From positions 1-34,238 of the IMG/VR virus record IMGVR_UViG_3300030109_003742: a DNA stretch of 34,238 nt, one strand, 5' to 3'. A program made the translations under genes and the position numbers. The DNA comes from a virus. Shown here piece by piece: positions 16,124 to 22,998 of the stretch (positions within the stretch are counted from its first letter, which is position 1; each line of letters begins with the position of its first letter). The notes below the pieces were generated by a model. It did no database searches. It was given only the letters and a program-made list of their open reading frames with translations, and had not been told where the DNA came from.

Positions 16124-16943
16124 AAAAAGGTGGTTCAATCTTATGGGCATGACCTCCATGCTCTAATACAAATGGGTTCGGTGGGTTCTTACCATACTCA
16201 TGCTTGTACCACACCTCATGCAGATGTGAGAGAAACAGTTTCACTGCATAACGGGTAGACCTCGCCTGAATATGTGCTGGTGGCAACTTCCCATTAATGT
16301 AATGCTTGTATGCCTCTGTCGTTTTCTTAAAATTCTTTCTCTCGAGCATAGCCTCTGCCTGATCCGCAAACGCTCCCTCTTCATTACGTTTAATTTCTGA
16401 CTGCTTACGCTCCTTATATACCTTACCGTAAAAAGCATTCTCGTTTCCCGATACCTTGACAAAGCTCTCACCCAACTTCCAACACAACACTTTTAATTGT
16501 GCATTAAATGGACGCTTGGTTTTCTTCTTCCACTCCATCGTTGGGTCAAGCCCTGCGAATCGCCAGATGGCTCCTGCTGTGGGTGCTCTTGTGATATCAA
16601 TGTGTGCCACCAACCCCGATGCAATCACCTCACCGATACCAACTACTGTGCGGATTCTTTTGCCAATAGGATGTGCATTGGAATAAACATTCAATGCTGA
16701 CTTTACATTTCTTTCTAATACCGTGGACTGCGTAGACAACCAAAATAAAATGTCGTGTGGCTCTTCTCCAATCTGTCTTATCTGATTGTTCGCCCGTATC
16801 CTACTACCTTGCATTTGATAGTATGAGTCCACTAAAAATCTAGCTTCATCATCCGTCATAGTACTGGCGGCATTTCGTAAGTCTTTATCTAAAGTGGCTA
16901 CTGATGACCTAATCTCTTCTACTGTTATCTCTTCATTAAACAT
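16122..16943 (-). CDS. Tas-like (TasA-type) RNA-guided DNA-binding protein, IS110 C-domain relative
   Basis: 273 residues with an AAAGGAGAAAG binding site. Residues 1-92 are helical and coiled-coil-like. Residues 97-134 hold a helix-hairpin-like core, VVGIGEVIASGLVAH then IWRFAGLDP, typical of the IS110 Transposase_20 domain and similar in plan to Nop domains of box C/D snoRNPs. The region from 140 to 250 is basic. The RuvC-like DEDD domain of IS110 is absent, no Ser follows GLDP where IS110 has its catalytic serine, and no HNH motif is seen. Tas proteins share this Nop-like core and accompany TIGR arrays, and the array begins at this stop codon. A nuclease-less TasA-type DNA binder is the best reading; a plain transposase remnant is less likely. 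Confidence 0.82.
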   Translation of the reverse strand: MFNEEITVEEIRSSVATLDKDLRNAASTMTDDEARFLVDSYYQMQGSRIRANNQIRQIGEEPHDILFWLSTQSTVLERNVKSALNVYSNAHPIGKRIRTVVGIGEVIASGLVAHIDITRAPTAGAIWRFAGLDPTMEWKKKTKRPFNAQLKVLCWKLGESFVKVSGNENAFYGKVYKERKQSEIKRNEEGAFADQAEAMLERKNFKKTTEAYKHYINGKLPPAHIQARSTRYAVKLFLSHLHEVWYKHEYGKNPPNPFVLEHGGHAHKIEPPF

Positions 16944-16968
16944 TACTCTTTCTCCTTTAATCTATCGC

Positions 16969-16998
16969 TTGTGTTTTACGATGTTTTGGCAGTATAAT
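16969..16998 (+). promoter_or_regulatory. Rightward promoter in the tas/helicase divergent region
   Basis: TTGTGT, an 18-base spacer and a perfect TATAAT lie about 40 bases before the + strand gene at 17037. The -35 box is weak. It shares its -10 region with the opposing leftward promoter, so the two could compete for polymerase. Confidence 0.45.
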
Positions 16999-17019
16999 AT
17001 GGGAATTGATGAAATGCAA
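16991..17019 (-). promoter_or_regulatory. Leftward promoter for the tas-like gene and array
   Basis: On the - strand, TTGCAT, a 17-base spacer and TATACT stand about 48 bases before the tas-like start. The -10 is good and the -35 modest. The transcript would include the tas-like gene and the array. It overlaps the rightward promoter. No separate promoter for the array itself was seen. Confidence 0.45.
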
Positions 17020-17036
17020 TACAAGGAGATAAAAAA

Positions 17037-17267
17037 ATGTCAGATAACAAAAGTTGGTTAGATGAGTATAAGATACCTGAAAGCTGTTTGGAAGCTATTA
17101 GATTGAATGAAGGGCTTCGAGACTTAGAGTTGTTTAAGCTCGGTGTAACCTTTGGGGCGAAGGTCGCATTAGAACAAGCGCAAAAGATAGTGAGCAATCC
17201 AAACAAGAGAAAAGTAACTATACAAGAAGAAGACCCTCAGGATATTAAGGTAGGTCTTACAGCTTGA
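17037..17267 (+). CDS. Small hypothetical protein
   Basis: 76 residues with an ACAAGGAGAT binding site. Visible: helical LDEYKIPESCLEAIRLNEG, then a helix LFKLGVTFGAKVALEQAQKI, and an acidic, strand-like tail. First gene of the + strand helicase operon, divergent from the tas-like gene. No family recognised. Confidence 0.65.
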   Translation: MSDNKSWLDEYKIPESCLEAIRLNEGLRDLELFKLGVTFGAKVALEQAQKIVSNPNKRKVTIQEEDPQDIKVGLTA

Positions 17268-17380
17268 AGATAGAAGTTACTATCTCTGTCGATACAGAGT
17301 CTGGGGACGACCATGAGCTTGTCCTCAGACTCATCGAAGCATTGGAGAAGTTGAATGATAAAATATCAATTCAAAACTGA
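17264..17380 (+). CDS. Possible 38-residue peptide, TTG start
   Basis: TTG overlaps the stop of the upstream gene (TTGA), and the frame runs into the first bases of the helicase gene. The product is amphipathic (VDTESGDDHELVLRLIEALEKL) and looks like a strand-helix unit. It fills an otherwise empty 87-base gap with two-sided overlap, which favours coding, but there is no independent support. Confidence 0.4.
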   Translation: MKIEVTISVDTESGDDHELVLRLIEALEKLNDKISIQN

Positions 17381-18809
17381 ACCCTATCAACACCAAAAAG
17401 AAGTGTTGCAAAAATGTTGGAACTCGAAGAACTATGCGTGGTTCATGGAAATGGGAACAGGCAAATCTAAAGTCTGTATCGATAACGCAGCTACACTATT
17501 CGAGAACAGATTAATTGATACCTTGGTCATCACAGCACCTAAGGGAGTCTATCGTAACTGGGCAGAACAAGAGATACCCACGCACCTACCTGACCGTATC
17601 GAAAGAAAGATAATGGTATGGAAACCTTCTAATTCAAAAAAGATTGAAAAGGAACGACAGGACTTTTTAGAAACTTGCGAAGAGTTAAAAATATTTCTGA
17701 TTAACATCGAAGCACTGTCCACGAAAAAAGGATGCCAGTACTTACAAAAAGTATTAATGCGCTCATGCTCTATGTTAGCAGTAGACGAATCAACGACCAT
17801 TAAACAGCCCACTGCAAAACGGACCAAGAACCTTATCAAGCTCAGTGAGTTTGCAATGTACAAAAGAATTCTTACAGGTTTCCCTATTACCAAATCGCCT
17901 CTCGACTTGTGGGCGCAAGTGCGGTTCCTGTCCAAAAATTTATTGGGCGATGTAGGCGAGTCGTTTCACAAATTTCAATATCGCTATGCCGTAGTTGTAA
18001 GAAGACATCTACAATCACATAGCTTCCAAGATGTAGTGGGGTTCAAAAACATTAAGCAGTTGAACTCCCTGTTGCAACATTTTTCTTCTCGCGTATTAAA
18101 AGAAGATTGCCTTGACCTACCCGAAAAGATTTACCAGGTAAGAGAAGTTGCCATGAGCACTGAGCAAATGCGTATCTATGAAGAGATAAGAAAATATTGT
18201 GTGTCGCATCTTGACGATCAGGAATTCATGACTACTCGAAACGTCATGACACAACTACTTCGATTACAGCAAATACTATCTGGTCACTTCAAATCAGATA
18301 GTGGTGAAATTATTAACGTGGCCGATAACCGTATCGAAGAACTCATGTCCGTGTTGCAAGAGGTACAAGGTAAGACGATTATCTGGTCACGCTTTCGATA
18401 CGATGTTATCCGTATCTACGAAAGACTTATCAAAGACTATGGTAAAGACTCCGCAGTAAATTACTTTGGAGACACGACCGATGAACAACGGTCAAAGGCC
18501 ATTGAACAATTTCAAAATGGTGACGCTCAGTTTTTTGTGGGTAATCCACAAACAGGTGGTATGGGTATTACTCTTACCTCTGCACAGAATGTCATCTATT
18601 TTGCCAACTCTTTTGATCTTGCGGTGCGTACTCAGTCAGAAGACCGAGCGCATCGTATAGGTCAAAAGAACAACGTCACGTACATCGACTTTATCTGTAA
18701 GGGCACTGTCGATGAACGCATTGTAAAAGCACTCAAAAATAAAATGGATATCGCCACAGAAGTCATGGGCGAAGAAATAAAGAACTGGTTATCAGAGGTT
18801 AAAAAATGA
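17355..18809 (+). CDS. SNF2/SWI2-like superfamily 2 helicase
   Basis: 484 residues. Walker A MGTGKS (residues 33-38) within the Q-motif-like HQKEVLQ...AWFMEMGTGKSK block; motif Ia VITAPKGVYRNW; motif II DES (144-146) in LAVDESTTIK, the variant seen in phage SNF2-like enzymes; motif III LTGFPITKSPLDLWAQ. The C-terminal half has IIWSRF, a GGMGITLTSAQNVIYF block and motif VI EDRAHRIGQ. It should use ATP to translocate on double-stranded DNA and could remodel DNA in replication, recombination or displacement of bound proteins. ATGA overlap with the next gene. Assignment to the family is firm; the precise role is unknown. Confidence 0.92.
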   Translation: MIKYQFKTEPYQHQKEVLQKCWNSKNYAWFMEMGTGKSKVCIDNAATLFENRLIDTLVITAPKGVYRNWAEQEIPTHLPDRIERKIMVWKPSNSKKIEKERQDFLETCEELKIFLINIEALSTKKGCQYLQKVLMRSCSMLAVDESTTIKQPTAKRTKNLIKLSEFAMYKRILTGFPITKSPLDLWAQVRFLSKNLLGDVGESFHKFQYRYAVVVRRHLQSHSFQDVVGFKNIKQLNSLLQHFSSRVLKEDCLDLPEKIYQVREVAMSTEQMRIYEEIRKYCVSHLDDQEFMTTRNVMTQLLRLQQILSGHFKSDSGEIINVADNRIEELMSVLQEVQGKTIIWSRFRYDVIRIYERLIKDYGKDSAVNYFGDTTDEQRSKAIEQFQNGDAQFFVGNPQTGGMGITLTSAQNVIYFANSFDLAVRTQSEDRAHRIGQKNNVTYIDFICKGTVDERIVKALKNKMDIATEVMGEEIKNWLSEVKK

Positions 18810-18961
18810 ATACCGAAAAGTACAAGAGTGTTGCAGTGAAAAAAGAAGTCTGGGAAAAGCTATGGAAAATATCAAAAGACAATGAACGTAGCCCAGCTTC
18901 ACAAGTAGCATGGTTCGTGAAACATTACGCTAAAATTAAAAAAGCACTTGCTGAGACATAA
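18806..18961 (+). CDS. Ribbon-helix-helix-like small protein
   Basis: 51 residues, ATG at 18806 inside the stop of the helicase gene (ATGA). A strand-like SVAVKKEVW, then two helices around SKDNERSPASQVAWFVKHY, fit an Arc/CopG ribbon-helix-helix fold, which binds DNA as a dimer. It could regulate the nearby promoters. The 3' end overlaps the convergent Mom-like gene by 26 bases. Confidence 0.55.
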   Translation: MNTEKYKSVAVKKEVWEKLWKISKDNERSPASQVAWFVKHYAKIKKALAET

Positions 18962-19592
18962 CACTGTCTCCCGAATCATAACGCTTGGTATCTCCTTTAG
19001 GATACGACTCCACAGGATAGTTGAGTAACGACAAGAGTTCCCTCTTCTCGCGTTTGTTTCCACAAAAGAAAACGTAACGGTGCTTTCGGGGTCGTTCGAC
19101 CACTTGATATCTGTCGGGGTTCGATATACGCTCTTCAAGCGACACTTGGTCGCACAAAGTCTTGCTGTGCTTGTTCGAGCCTATCTCACGCCACTCCGTC
19201 CTCTTATCACTTAACCCCGTATAAATAAAGTTAGTCGCCTGATATATATAGCCTATGTGGTCTACACTGGTATCCGCATAACTGACCACGATCCTTGGCC
19301 TCGGCAGTTGCTTCAACGCATTGCCTACCAAATAGCTCGCTTCATTCTTTCGGTTATGCTCGAGACACAATCGGTTTAACTCCAAGACCTGATGGCTACG
19401 CTCCTCACCACAAATGCCTATCGTCAAGGAATAAGAAGGGGGCGAACCAAAAGTCACCACCCCCGTCAGTGTGCGTCCCTCAAATATTCCAAAAGCATAA
19501 GAAATCGATGGCACTCGCTTGGCGTAATGCTTTTTGAGTAACCATTCGTGCGTTTCCCACCCCCTGATAGGTTTAACGCTCCACGTAGGCAT
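18936..19592 (-). CDS. Mom-like GNAT-fold DNA modification enzyme
   Basis: 218 residues. Recognisable blocks: WLLKKHYAKRVPSISYAFG, the GVVTFGSPPS segment, LELNRLCLEH, RIVVSYADTSVDHIGYIYQA and NFIYTGLSDKRTEW. This plan matches the Mom-related acyltransferase-fold proteins of phages. Mu Mom modifies adenine and hides DNA from restriction. The first codons overlap the end of the upstream gene by 20 bases. Together with MT-A70 and ArdC it suggests several layers of restriction avoidance. The family is recalled from motifs, and the actual base modification is not known. Confidence 0.65.
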   Translation of the reverse strand: MPTWSVKPIRGWETHEWLLKKHYAKRVPSISYAFGIFEGRTLTGVVTFGSPPSYSLTIGICGEERSHQVLELNRLCLEHNRKNEASYLVGNALKQLPRPRIVVSYADTSVDHIGYIYQATNFIYTGLSDKRTEWREIGSNKHSKTLCDQVSLEERISNPDRYQVVERPRKHRYVFFCGNKREKRELLSLLNYPVESYPKGDTKRYDSGDSVMSQQVLF

Positions 19593-19917
19593 TTATGTCT
19601 TCATCATGAACGTAATAACCGAGCTTAACTCGCTTCTCTTGCAACGCATCCGCAAATTCCTCGTAAAAATATACGTCTAACGCAAATTCAATTTCAGTCA
19701 TTATTTTTTTAGGTGATTCAGAAAATTCTTTTATCGCCTTTATAAATTTCTGCTCACTAATATAGTTCAACGCTTCAAAAAACTCTTGGGTTTCCTCTGC
19801 GTACATTAAATACAACTCCATCCTATCCTTCATCGGAACCTCACCCCAATCACTATACTTGTGCGCTAATTCCGTTAAATCCAAATGTCTTTGTATCTCT
19901 ACTACTGTCGCCATCAT
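19573..19917 (-). CDS. Hypothetical acidic helical protein
   Basis: 114 residues starting at ATG 19915-19917, chosen over an 11-codon longer frame because AAAGGGGATA stands directly before it; the adjacent ATG at 19912-19914 is also possible. Mostly helical and acidic, with LAHKYSDWGEVPMKDR and EETQEFFEALNYI. It could resemble an all-alpha NTP pyrophosphatase-like fold, but the metal-binding EExxE pattern is not clear. Function unknown. Confidence 0.6.
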   Translation of the reverse strand: MMATVVEIQRHLDLTELAHKYSDWGEVPMKDRMELYLMYAEETQEFFEALNYISEQKFIKAIKEFSESPKKIMTEIEFALDVYFYEEFADALQEKRVKLGYYVHDEDINAYVER

Positions 19918-19925
19918 TATCCCCT

Positions 19926-20156
19926 TTACGATATGTTGTTCTTTACCCACAATTCTAACTCTTCTATAGTCTTACCCGGTAATGCCCTCTGCTCTTCTAT
20001 CTCGTCCCTCGAAGGGAATACACTCTGCTCAAGGACATTAATACACTGCTCAAGGTTCTTGGCCCAATCAATCTCTGGGTCATCACTTACCACGTTTTTT
20101 AAAGTCTTAATTATAAACTCATAATCATGGTCGTGTAGCATCATTCGCTTTGTCAT
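19926..20156 (-). CDS. Small hypothetical protein
   Basis: 76 residues, acidic and helical (HDYEFIIKTLKNVV; DPEIDWAKNLEQCINVLEQS). The start overlaps the stop of the upstream gene by 4 bases. Function unknown. Confidence 0.55.
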   Translation of the reverse strand: MTKRMMLHDHDYEFIIKTLKNVVSDDPEIDWAKNLEQCINVLEQSVFPSRDEIEEQRALPGKTIEELELWVKNNIS

Positions 20157-20425
20157 GACTTTGCTCCTTGTCTTTTTCTGCGTTCAGTGTAGGGAACTAC
20201 ACTCTCCATAAACTCCCATTTTTCATCCTCTAGCTTCCCTTTTTCTTTAATAAGTTTATCTTGCATAGAATATATTTCCTGAGTTAACGCATAATCGCTT
20301 TTAAGCAATTTTTCCATTTGTGCTAATTCTGTTAATCGATCAATTTTAACAGTGATAATATCCCACTCTCGTTGAAAATTAATCATTGTTTCTTTCACTT
20401 CTTCGTCACTTAATGTACAACTCAT
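20153..20425 (-). CDS. Small coiled-coil-type hypothetical protein
   Basis: 90 residues, almost wholly helical, with heptad-like spacing through about residues 15-75 and a basic tail (PYTERRKRQGAK). Coupled by 4-base overlaps to the genes on either side. Function unknown. Confidence 0.55.
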   Translation of the reverse strand: MSCTLSDEEVKETMINFQREWDIITVKIDRLTELAQMEKLLKSDYALTQEIYSMQDKLIKEKGKLEDEKWEFMESVVPYTERRKRQGAKS

Positions 20426-20721
20426 GATCTTGCTCCTTTGAGGTTTCTTAAAAATCTAACTATTTCGCGCCTTTGGCGAATGGTTTGCGGAGTATAATCC
20501 CACAAATAAAAGTCTCGCTTTTTTAACAACGCTTCTCGCACTCTCCAATGCTCATCACTTTCATCTTTGCGATTGATCCGACCATTCAACCCAGCGCATA
20601 ATTCTGGAAACGCCCTTACTACAAAATGAAATTTATGTTTCTCGCTTTTACCTGCGATATCAATAATCTTCTGTAGTTTTTTGCCATCAGTTCCGCGTAT
20701 CATTCTTTTTTTATTAAACAT
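20422..20721 (-). CDS. Small basic hypothetical protein
   Basis: 99 residues, basic and helical, containing KFHFVVRAFPEL and WDYTPQTIRQRREIVRFLRNL. The second half could be a helix-turn-helix, so a DNA-binding regulator is possible but not shown. First gene of the leftward early cluster, with a clear promoter and an AACAAAGGAAG binding site upstream. Confidence 0.55.
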   Translation of the reverse strand: MFNKKRMIRGTDGKKLQKIIDIAGKSEKHKFHFVVRAFPELCAGLNGRINRKDESDEHWRVREALLKKRDFYLWDYTPQTIRQRREIVRFLRNLKGARS

Positions 20722-20763
20722 TGTATGTACTTCCTTTGTTTTGTTAATCAGACTGTGAATCTA

Positions 20764-20792
20764 ATGTTAAAGCATGGGATATGATGAGTCAA
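20764..20792 (-). promoter_or_regulatory. Leftward sigma70-like promoter
   Basis: On the - strand, TTGACT, a 17-base spacer and TAACAT lie about 43 bases before the start of the 99-residue gene. It should drive the 20721-18936 cluster that ends with the Mom-like gene. Confidence 0.6.
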
Positions 20793-20807
20793 CCCTTTTT
20801 TGCTCTT

Positions 20808-21043
20808 TATATACCCCCAATATTAAAAAGAGTAGGTGAAAATATTTTTTTGGGTGAAAAAAAGTGAGACAAATGGGACGATAACGAATATTTATAACGA
20901 AAACAGATACTTGTGTCACGATTCCTGTCCCATTGTTCGTTCCACTTGTCCCAATATGCGTGTATACGTCCCAGATATAGGCCGTTCGATACAACTTTTG
21001 AGTTTTGAAAAAAAATTTCTTAAAATACTTTTGGGGGTATATA
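20808..21043. other. Non-coding block before terS with inverted repeat and GTCCCA motifs
   Basis: TATATACCCCCAA at 20808-20820 and its exact complement TTGGGGGTATATA at 21031-21043 bound a 210-base segment. Inside lie TGGGAC at 20874 and GTCCCA at 20927, 20948 and 20968, the last three about 20 bases apart. An open frame crosses the block in phase with terS, but its product is low-complexity and it lacks a binding site. Iterated motifs next to terS are where pac or cos sites often occur; a regulatory role is the alternative. Confidence 0.45.
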
Positions 21044-21069
21044 TAGATCAAACTAGGAGTTTGCACCAC

Positions 21070-21627
21070 ATGAAAAGACGAGTAGATAGGATTGCCGAAG
21101 AGATAGAAGATAGCCATAACCGAAAACTCACTAACCGACAAAAAGAATTTGCAAGACACTATGTAGACGGCACTCACTCAAATGCCGAATGTGCTCGTTT
21201 GGCAGGATACTCCGATAAAAATGGCATCGCTAAAAACAAAGCCTATTCGTTGCTAAATGGTGCAGAATTCCCCCACGTACTCGAGTACATAGAGGAGCTT
21301 CGAGAAGAAAGGGAGAAGAAGTATGGCGTAACACTTACAGGACAATTAAAAAGGTTTAGAGAACTGTCTATTAAGGCGGAAGAGGAAAACCAATTCTCCG
21401 CAGCTGTGAACGCTGAAAAAATCCGATCTTCTCTTGGTGGCCTTACTATTGACCGTAGGGAAACCAATCATTATCACGCAATAGAAAACATGAGTAGGGA
21501 AGAAATTGAGAAACGGCTGGGCGAACTCAGGAAAAGTCACCCTACTGCATTTATAGAGGGAGAAATAATCGATGAGTCAACAGCCAGAAGCCCAGTTTTG
21601 GAGCACATTGAAGAGGAATCTACCTAA
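21070..21627 (+). CDS. terS: Terminase small subunit
   Basis: 185 residues from ATG 21070, with AGGAG about 10 bases upstream; the open frame extends to 20836 but the extra part looks non-coding. The N-terminal region LTNRQKEFARHYVDGTHSNAECARLAGYS is the Terminase_2 DNA-binding pattern. A charged helical region follows, and the C-terminus is acidic. It should recognise the packaging site and feed DNA to TerL. TerL is encoded about 6 kb away, beyond many early genes, which is an unusual separation. The 3' end overlaps the next gene by 56 bases. Confidence 0.82.
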   Translation: MKRRVDRIAEEIEDSHNRKLTNRQKEFARHYVDGTHSNAECARLAGYSDKNGIAKNKAYSLLNGAEFPHVLEYIEELREEREKKYGVTLTGQLKRFRELSIKAEEENQFSAAVNAEKIRSSLGGLTIDRRETNHYHAIENMSREEIEKRLGELRKSHPTAFIEGEIIDESTARSPVLEHIEEEST

Positions 21628-22060
21628 TACATGGTTTGTTAATCGTATTGAAAACCGTATTGGTGGCGGTGTTCCTGATGTATATATCTGTATTAATGGA
21701 AAGTCAATTTGGTTAGAACTTAAAGTTACTAAATCACACCGTATTTCTATCTCTCCTAACCAGATTGCATGGCATTATAGCTATTATCAATCTAAAGGCG
21801 TATCTTTTTTCCTTGTTAAGGCCCTCCCGTCCTCCACCCTATTTTTATTTGAAGGGGTTCATGGTCGGGGGTTATCGGAGCATGGACTTCGGGTCGGGGT
21901 TCGGGATTCGGGGTCTGACGTTTCGGGGTTCGGGTTTTCGGGTTCGGGGTCTGACGTTTCGGGTTCGGGGTCTGATGTTTCGGGGTCGGGGTTATCGGTT
22001 CCGTGTGCATGGTCTGGCACTTCCTGTGTGGACTTGACCACGCACCTAGCCTCATTATAA
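21572..22060 (+). CDS. VRR-NUC nuclease with repeat-built C-terminal tail
   Basis: 162 residues with a GAGGGAGAAATA binding site. Residues 1-95 form a PD-(D/E)XK VRR-NUC domain: Glu6 in PEAQFW, GGGVPDVYI with Asp36, and WLELKV with Glu49 and Lys51, then QIAWHYSYYQSKGVSFFLV. Such nucleases cut branched or flap DNA in phage replication and recombination. Residues about 97-143 come from a G-rich DNA repeat and read GSGSDVSGSG-like; they are not part of the fold. The original stop was probably lost when the repeat expanded. Confidence 0.85.
   Translation: MSQQPEAQFWSTLKRNLPNTWFVNRIENRIGGGVPDVYICINGKSIWLELKVTKSHRISISPNQIAWHYSYYQSKGVSFFLVKALPSSTLFLFEGVHGRGLSEHGLRVGVRDSGSDVSGFGFSGSGSDVSGSGSDVSGSGLSVPCAWSGTSCVDLTTHLASL
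21857..22003 (+). repeat. G-rich TTCGGGG repeat tract inside the nuclease 3' end
   Basis: Imperfect units built from TTCGGGG, TTCGGG and GGTCTGACGTTTC, all with the G-runs on the + strand. There are well over ten runs of three or more G. Neighbouring DNA is AT-rich, so the tract stands out. It resembles two other tracts at about 22614-22740 and 24853-24880. Confidence 0.85.
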
Positions 22061-22088
22061 ATAAAATAACAACGCCTGGCATAAAGTG

Positions 22089-22116
22089 TTGACAATGAAT
22101 TAACACTTAGTTAACA
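22089..22116 (+). promoter_or_regulatory. Possible promoter with consensus -35
   Basis: TTGACA at 22089-22094 is perfect and sits in the same GTGTTGACAAT setting as two stronger promoters at 23417 and 24393. The -10 at 22111, TTAACA, is poor, so activity may need an activator. It would serve the small genes from 22176. Confidence 0.4.
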
Positions 22117-22175
22117 TTGAAATCACTGGAACGAAAACAACACAAATGTTGCACTGCAACACAAAGGAGACAGGT

Positions 22176-22418
22176 ATGAGACAATTTAACAACAGCATAG
22201 AAAGAATTGCAGACAAGGCCACTGAAGGACAATTAGTGGACTCTAGGTTGCTTAAGGTAGGTGAGGCCATGAACAAGTTGCACAGCGCATATTGTTTCTG
22301 TGACAGCTTCAACAGGGCGACCTTCAGACAAACGATTGGCCAAATGACTGTGATGGAGGTCATCGAAATGTTTGGGGAACTGGACCATGTTTCGGAGAAC
22401 GTAAAGGAGGGCGTTTAG
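22176..22418 (+). CDS. Small hypothetical protein
   Basis: 80 residues from ATG 22176, which follows ACAAAGGAGACAGGT; an earlier in-frame ATG at 22146 lacks a binding site. Helical, with YCFCDSFNRATFRQTIGQMTVMEVI. Function unknown; part of the run of small early-type genes. Confidence 0.6.
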   Translation: MRQFNNSIERIADKATEGQLVDSRLLKVGEAMNKLHSAYCFCDSFNRATFRQTIGQMTVMEVIEMFGELDHVSENVKEGV

Positions 22419-22419
22419 C

Positions 22420-22605
22420 ATGAAATACACAAAAGAAGATTTTTTATTGGAGAAATCAGAAAAGCCAGAATGGAAGGATGTTCAATGGGAAGATGTTGAT
22501 CCTTCACAAGAGGCCAAAAGAAAACAAGCGATTGAGGAACGAATCCAAGAACTAGAAGATATGTATCCTAATGGTGGCGTAGATGATTATGATATGTATG
22601 ATTAG
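22420..22605 (+). CDS. Small acidic protein
   Basis: 61 residues, with AAAGGAGGGCG just before the start. Strongly acidic, ending in GGVDDYDMYD, with a central helix QEAKRKQAIEERIQELE. Could be a DNA mimic or an inhibitor of a host protein, but this is a guess from charge. Confidence 0.55.
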   Translation: MKYTKEDFLLEKSEKPEWKDVQWEDVDPSQEAKRKQAIEERIQELEDMYPNGGVDDYDMYD

Positions 22606-22613
22606 ATTTGTGA

Positions 22614-22740
22614 GTTCGGGGTGCCCCTTCGGGGGCATTTCGGGTTCGGGCTTTCGGGTTCGGGCTTTCGGGGTTCGGGCTTTCGGGGTTCGGGCTTTCG
22701 GGCTTTCGGGCTTTCGGGCTTTCGGGTTTCGGGGTTCTTT
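22614..22740 (+). repeat. Intergenic TTCGGG/CTTTCGGG repeat tract with hairpin
   Basis: About 12 to 14 units of TTCGGG, TTCGGGG or CTTTCGGG follow the stop of the previous gene. Within it, TGCCCC, TTCG and GGGGCA (about 22622-22637) form a hairpin with the same loop as the one before the primase gene. The rest of the 22606-22998 gap holds another stem-loop (22766-22790: ACCTAGC pairing with GCTAGGT), an unused AAAGGAGAT, an 18-codon ATG frame I do not call, and a promoter. Confidence 0.8.
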
Positions 22741-22940
22741 AAGTAGTGGTATGTAGGGGTTAAAAACCTAGCCCCAAGAAGGAGCTAGGTACAAAGGAGA
22801 TATTCATTTAAAAAATGAAGACGCTCACAATAACACGAACCACAAAAAAAATCTTCTATTTTTCTCTATAAAACAACTATAACACAAATTAAAACTAAAG
22901 TAAAAGACTTTTTAGTTATTAACATATAATTATAAATTAG

Positions 22941-22968
22941 TTGATAATCCCTTAACAATGGCTATAAT
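22941..22968 (+). promoter_or_regulatory. Sigma70-like promoter for the gene at 22999
   Basis: TTGATA, a 16-base spacer and a perfect TATAAT, about 30 bases before the ATG. One of several near-consensus early-type promoters here with 16-base spacers. Confidence 0.7.
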
Positions 22969-22998
22969 AGTAAGCACATTCAAACAAAGGAAAAGATT

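Noticed and set aside
16122-16943. Active IS110 insertion sequence
   Set aside because: The N-terminal RuvC-like domain and the serine position are missing, no element ends are seen, and the gene sits neatly in a phage operon with an array at its stop.
20836-21069. N-terminal extension of terS
   Set aside because: The peptide is low-complexity, has no binding site, and covers repeats and motifs that look regulatory. ATG 21070 has AGGAG in front and begins just before the conserved domain.
22815-22871. 18-codon ORF after AAAGGAGAT
   Set aside because: Very short, poor spacing to the binding site, and no supporting pattern.
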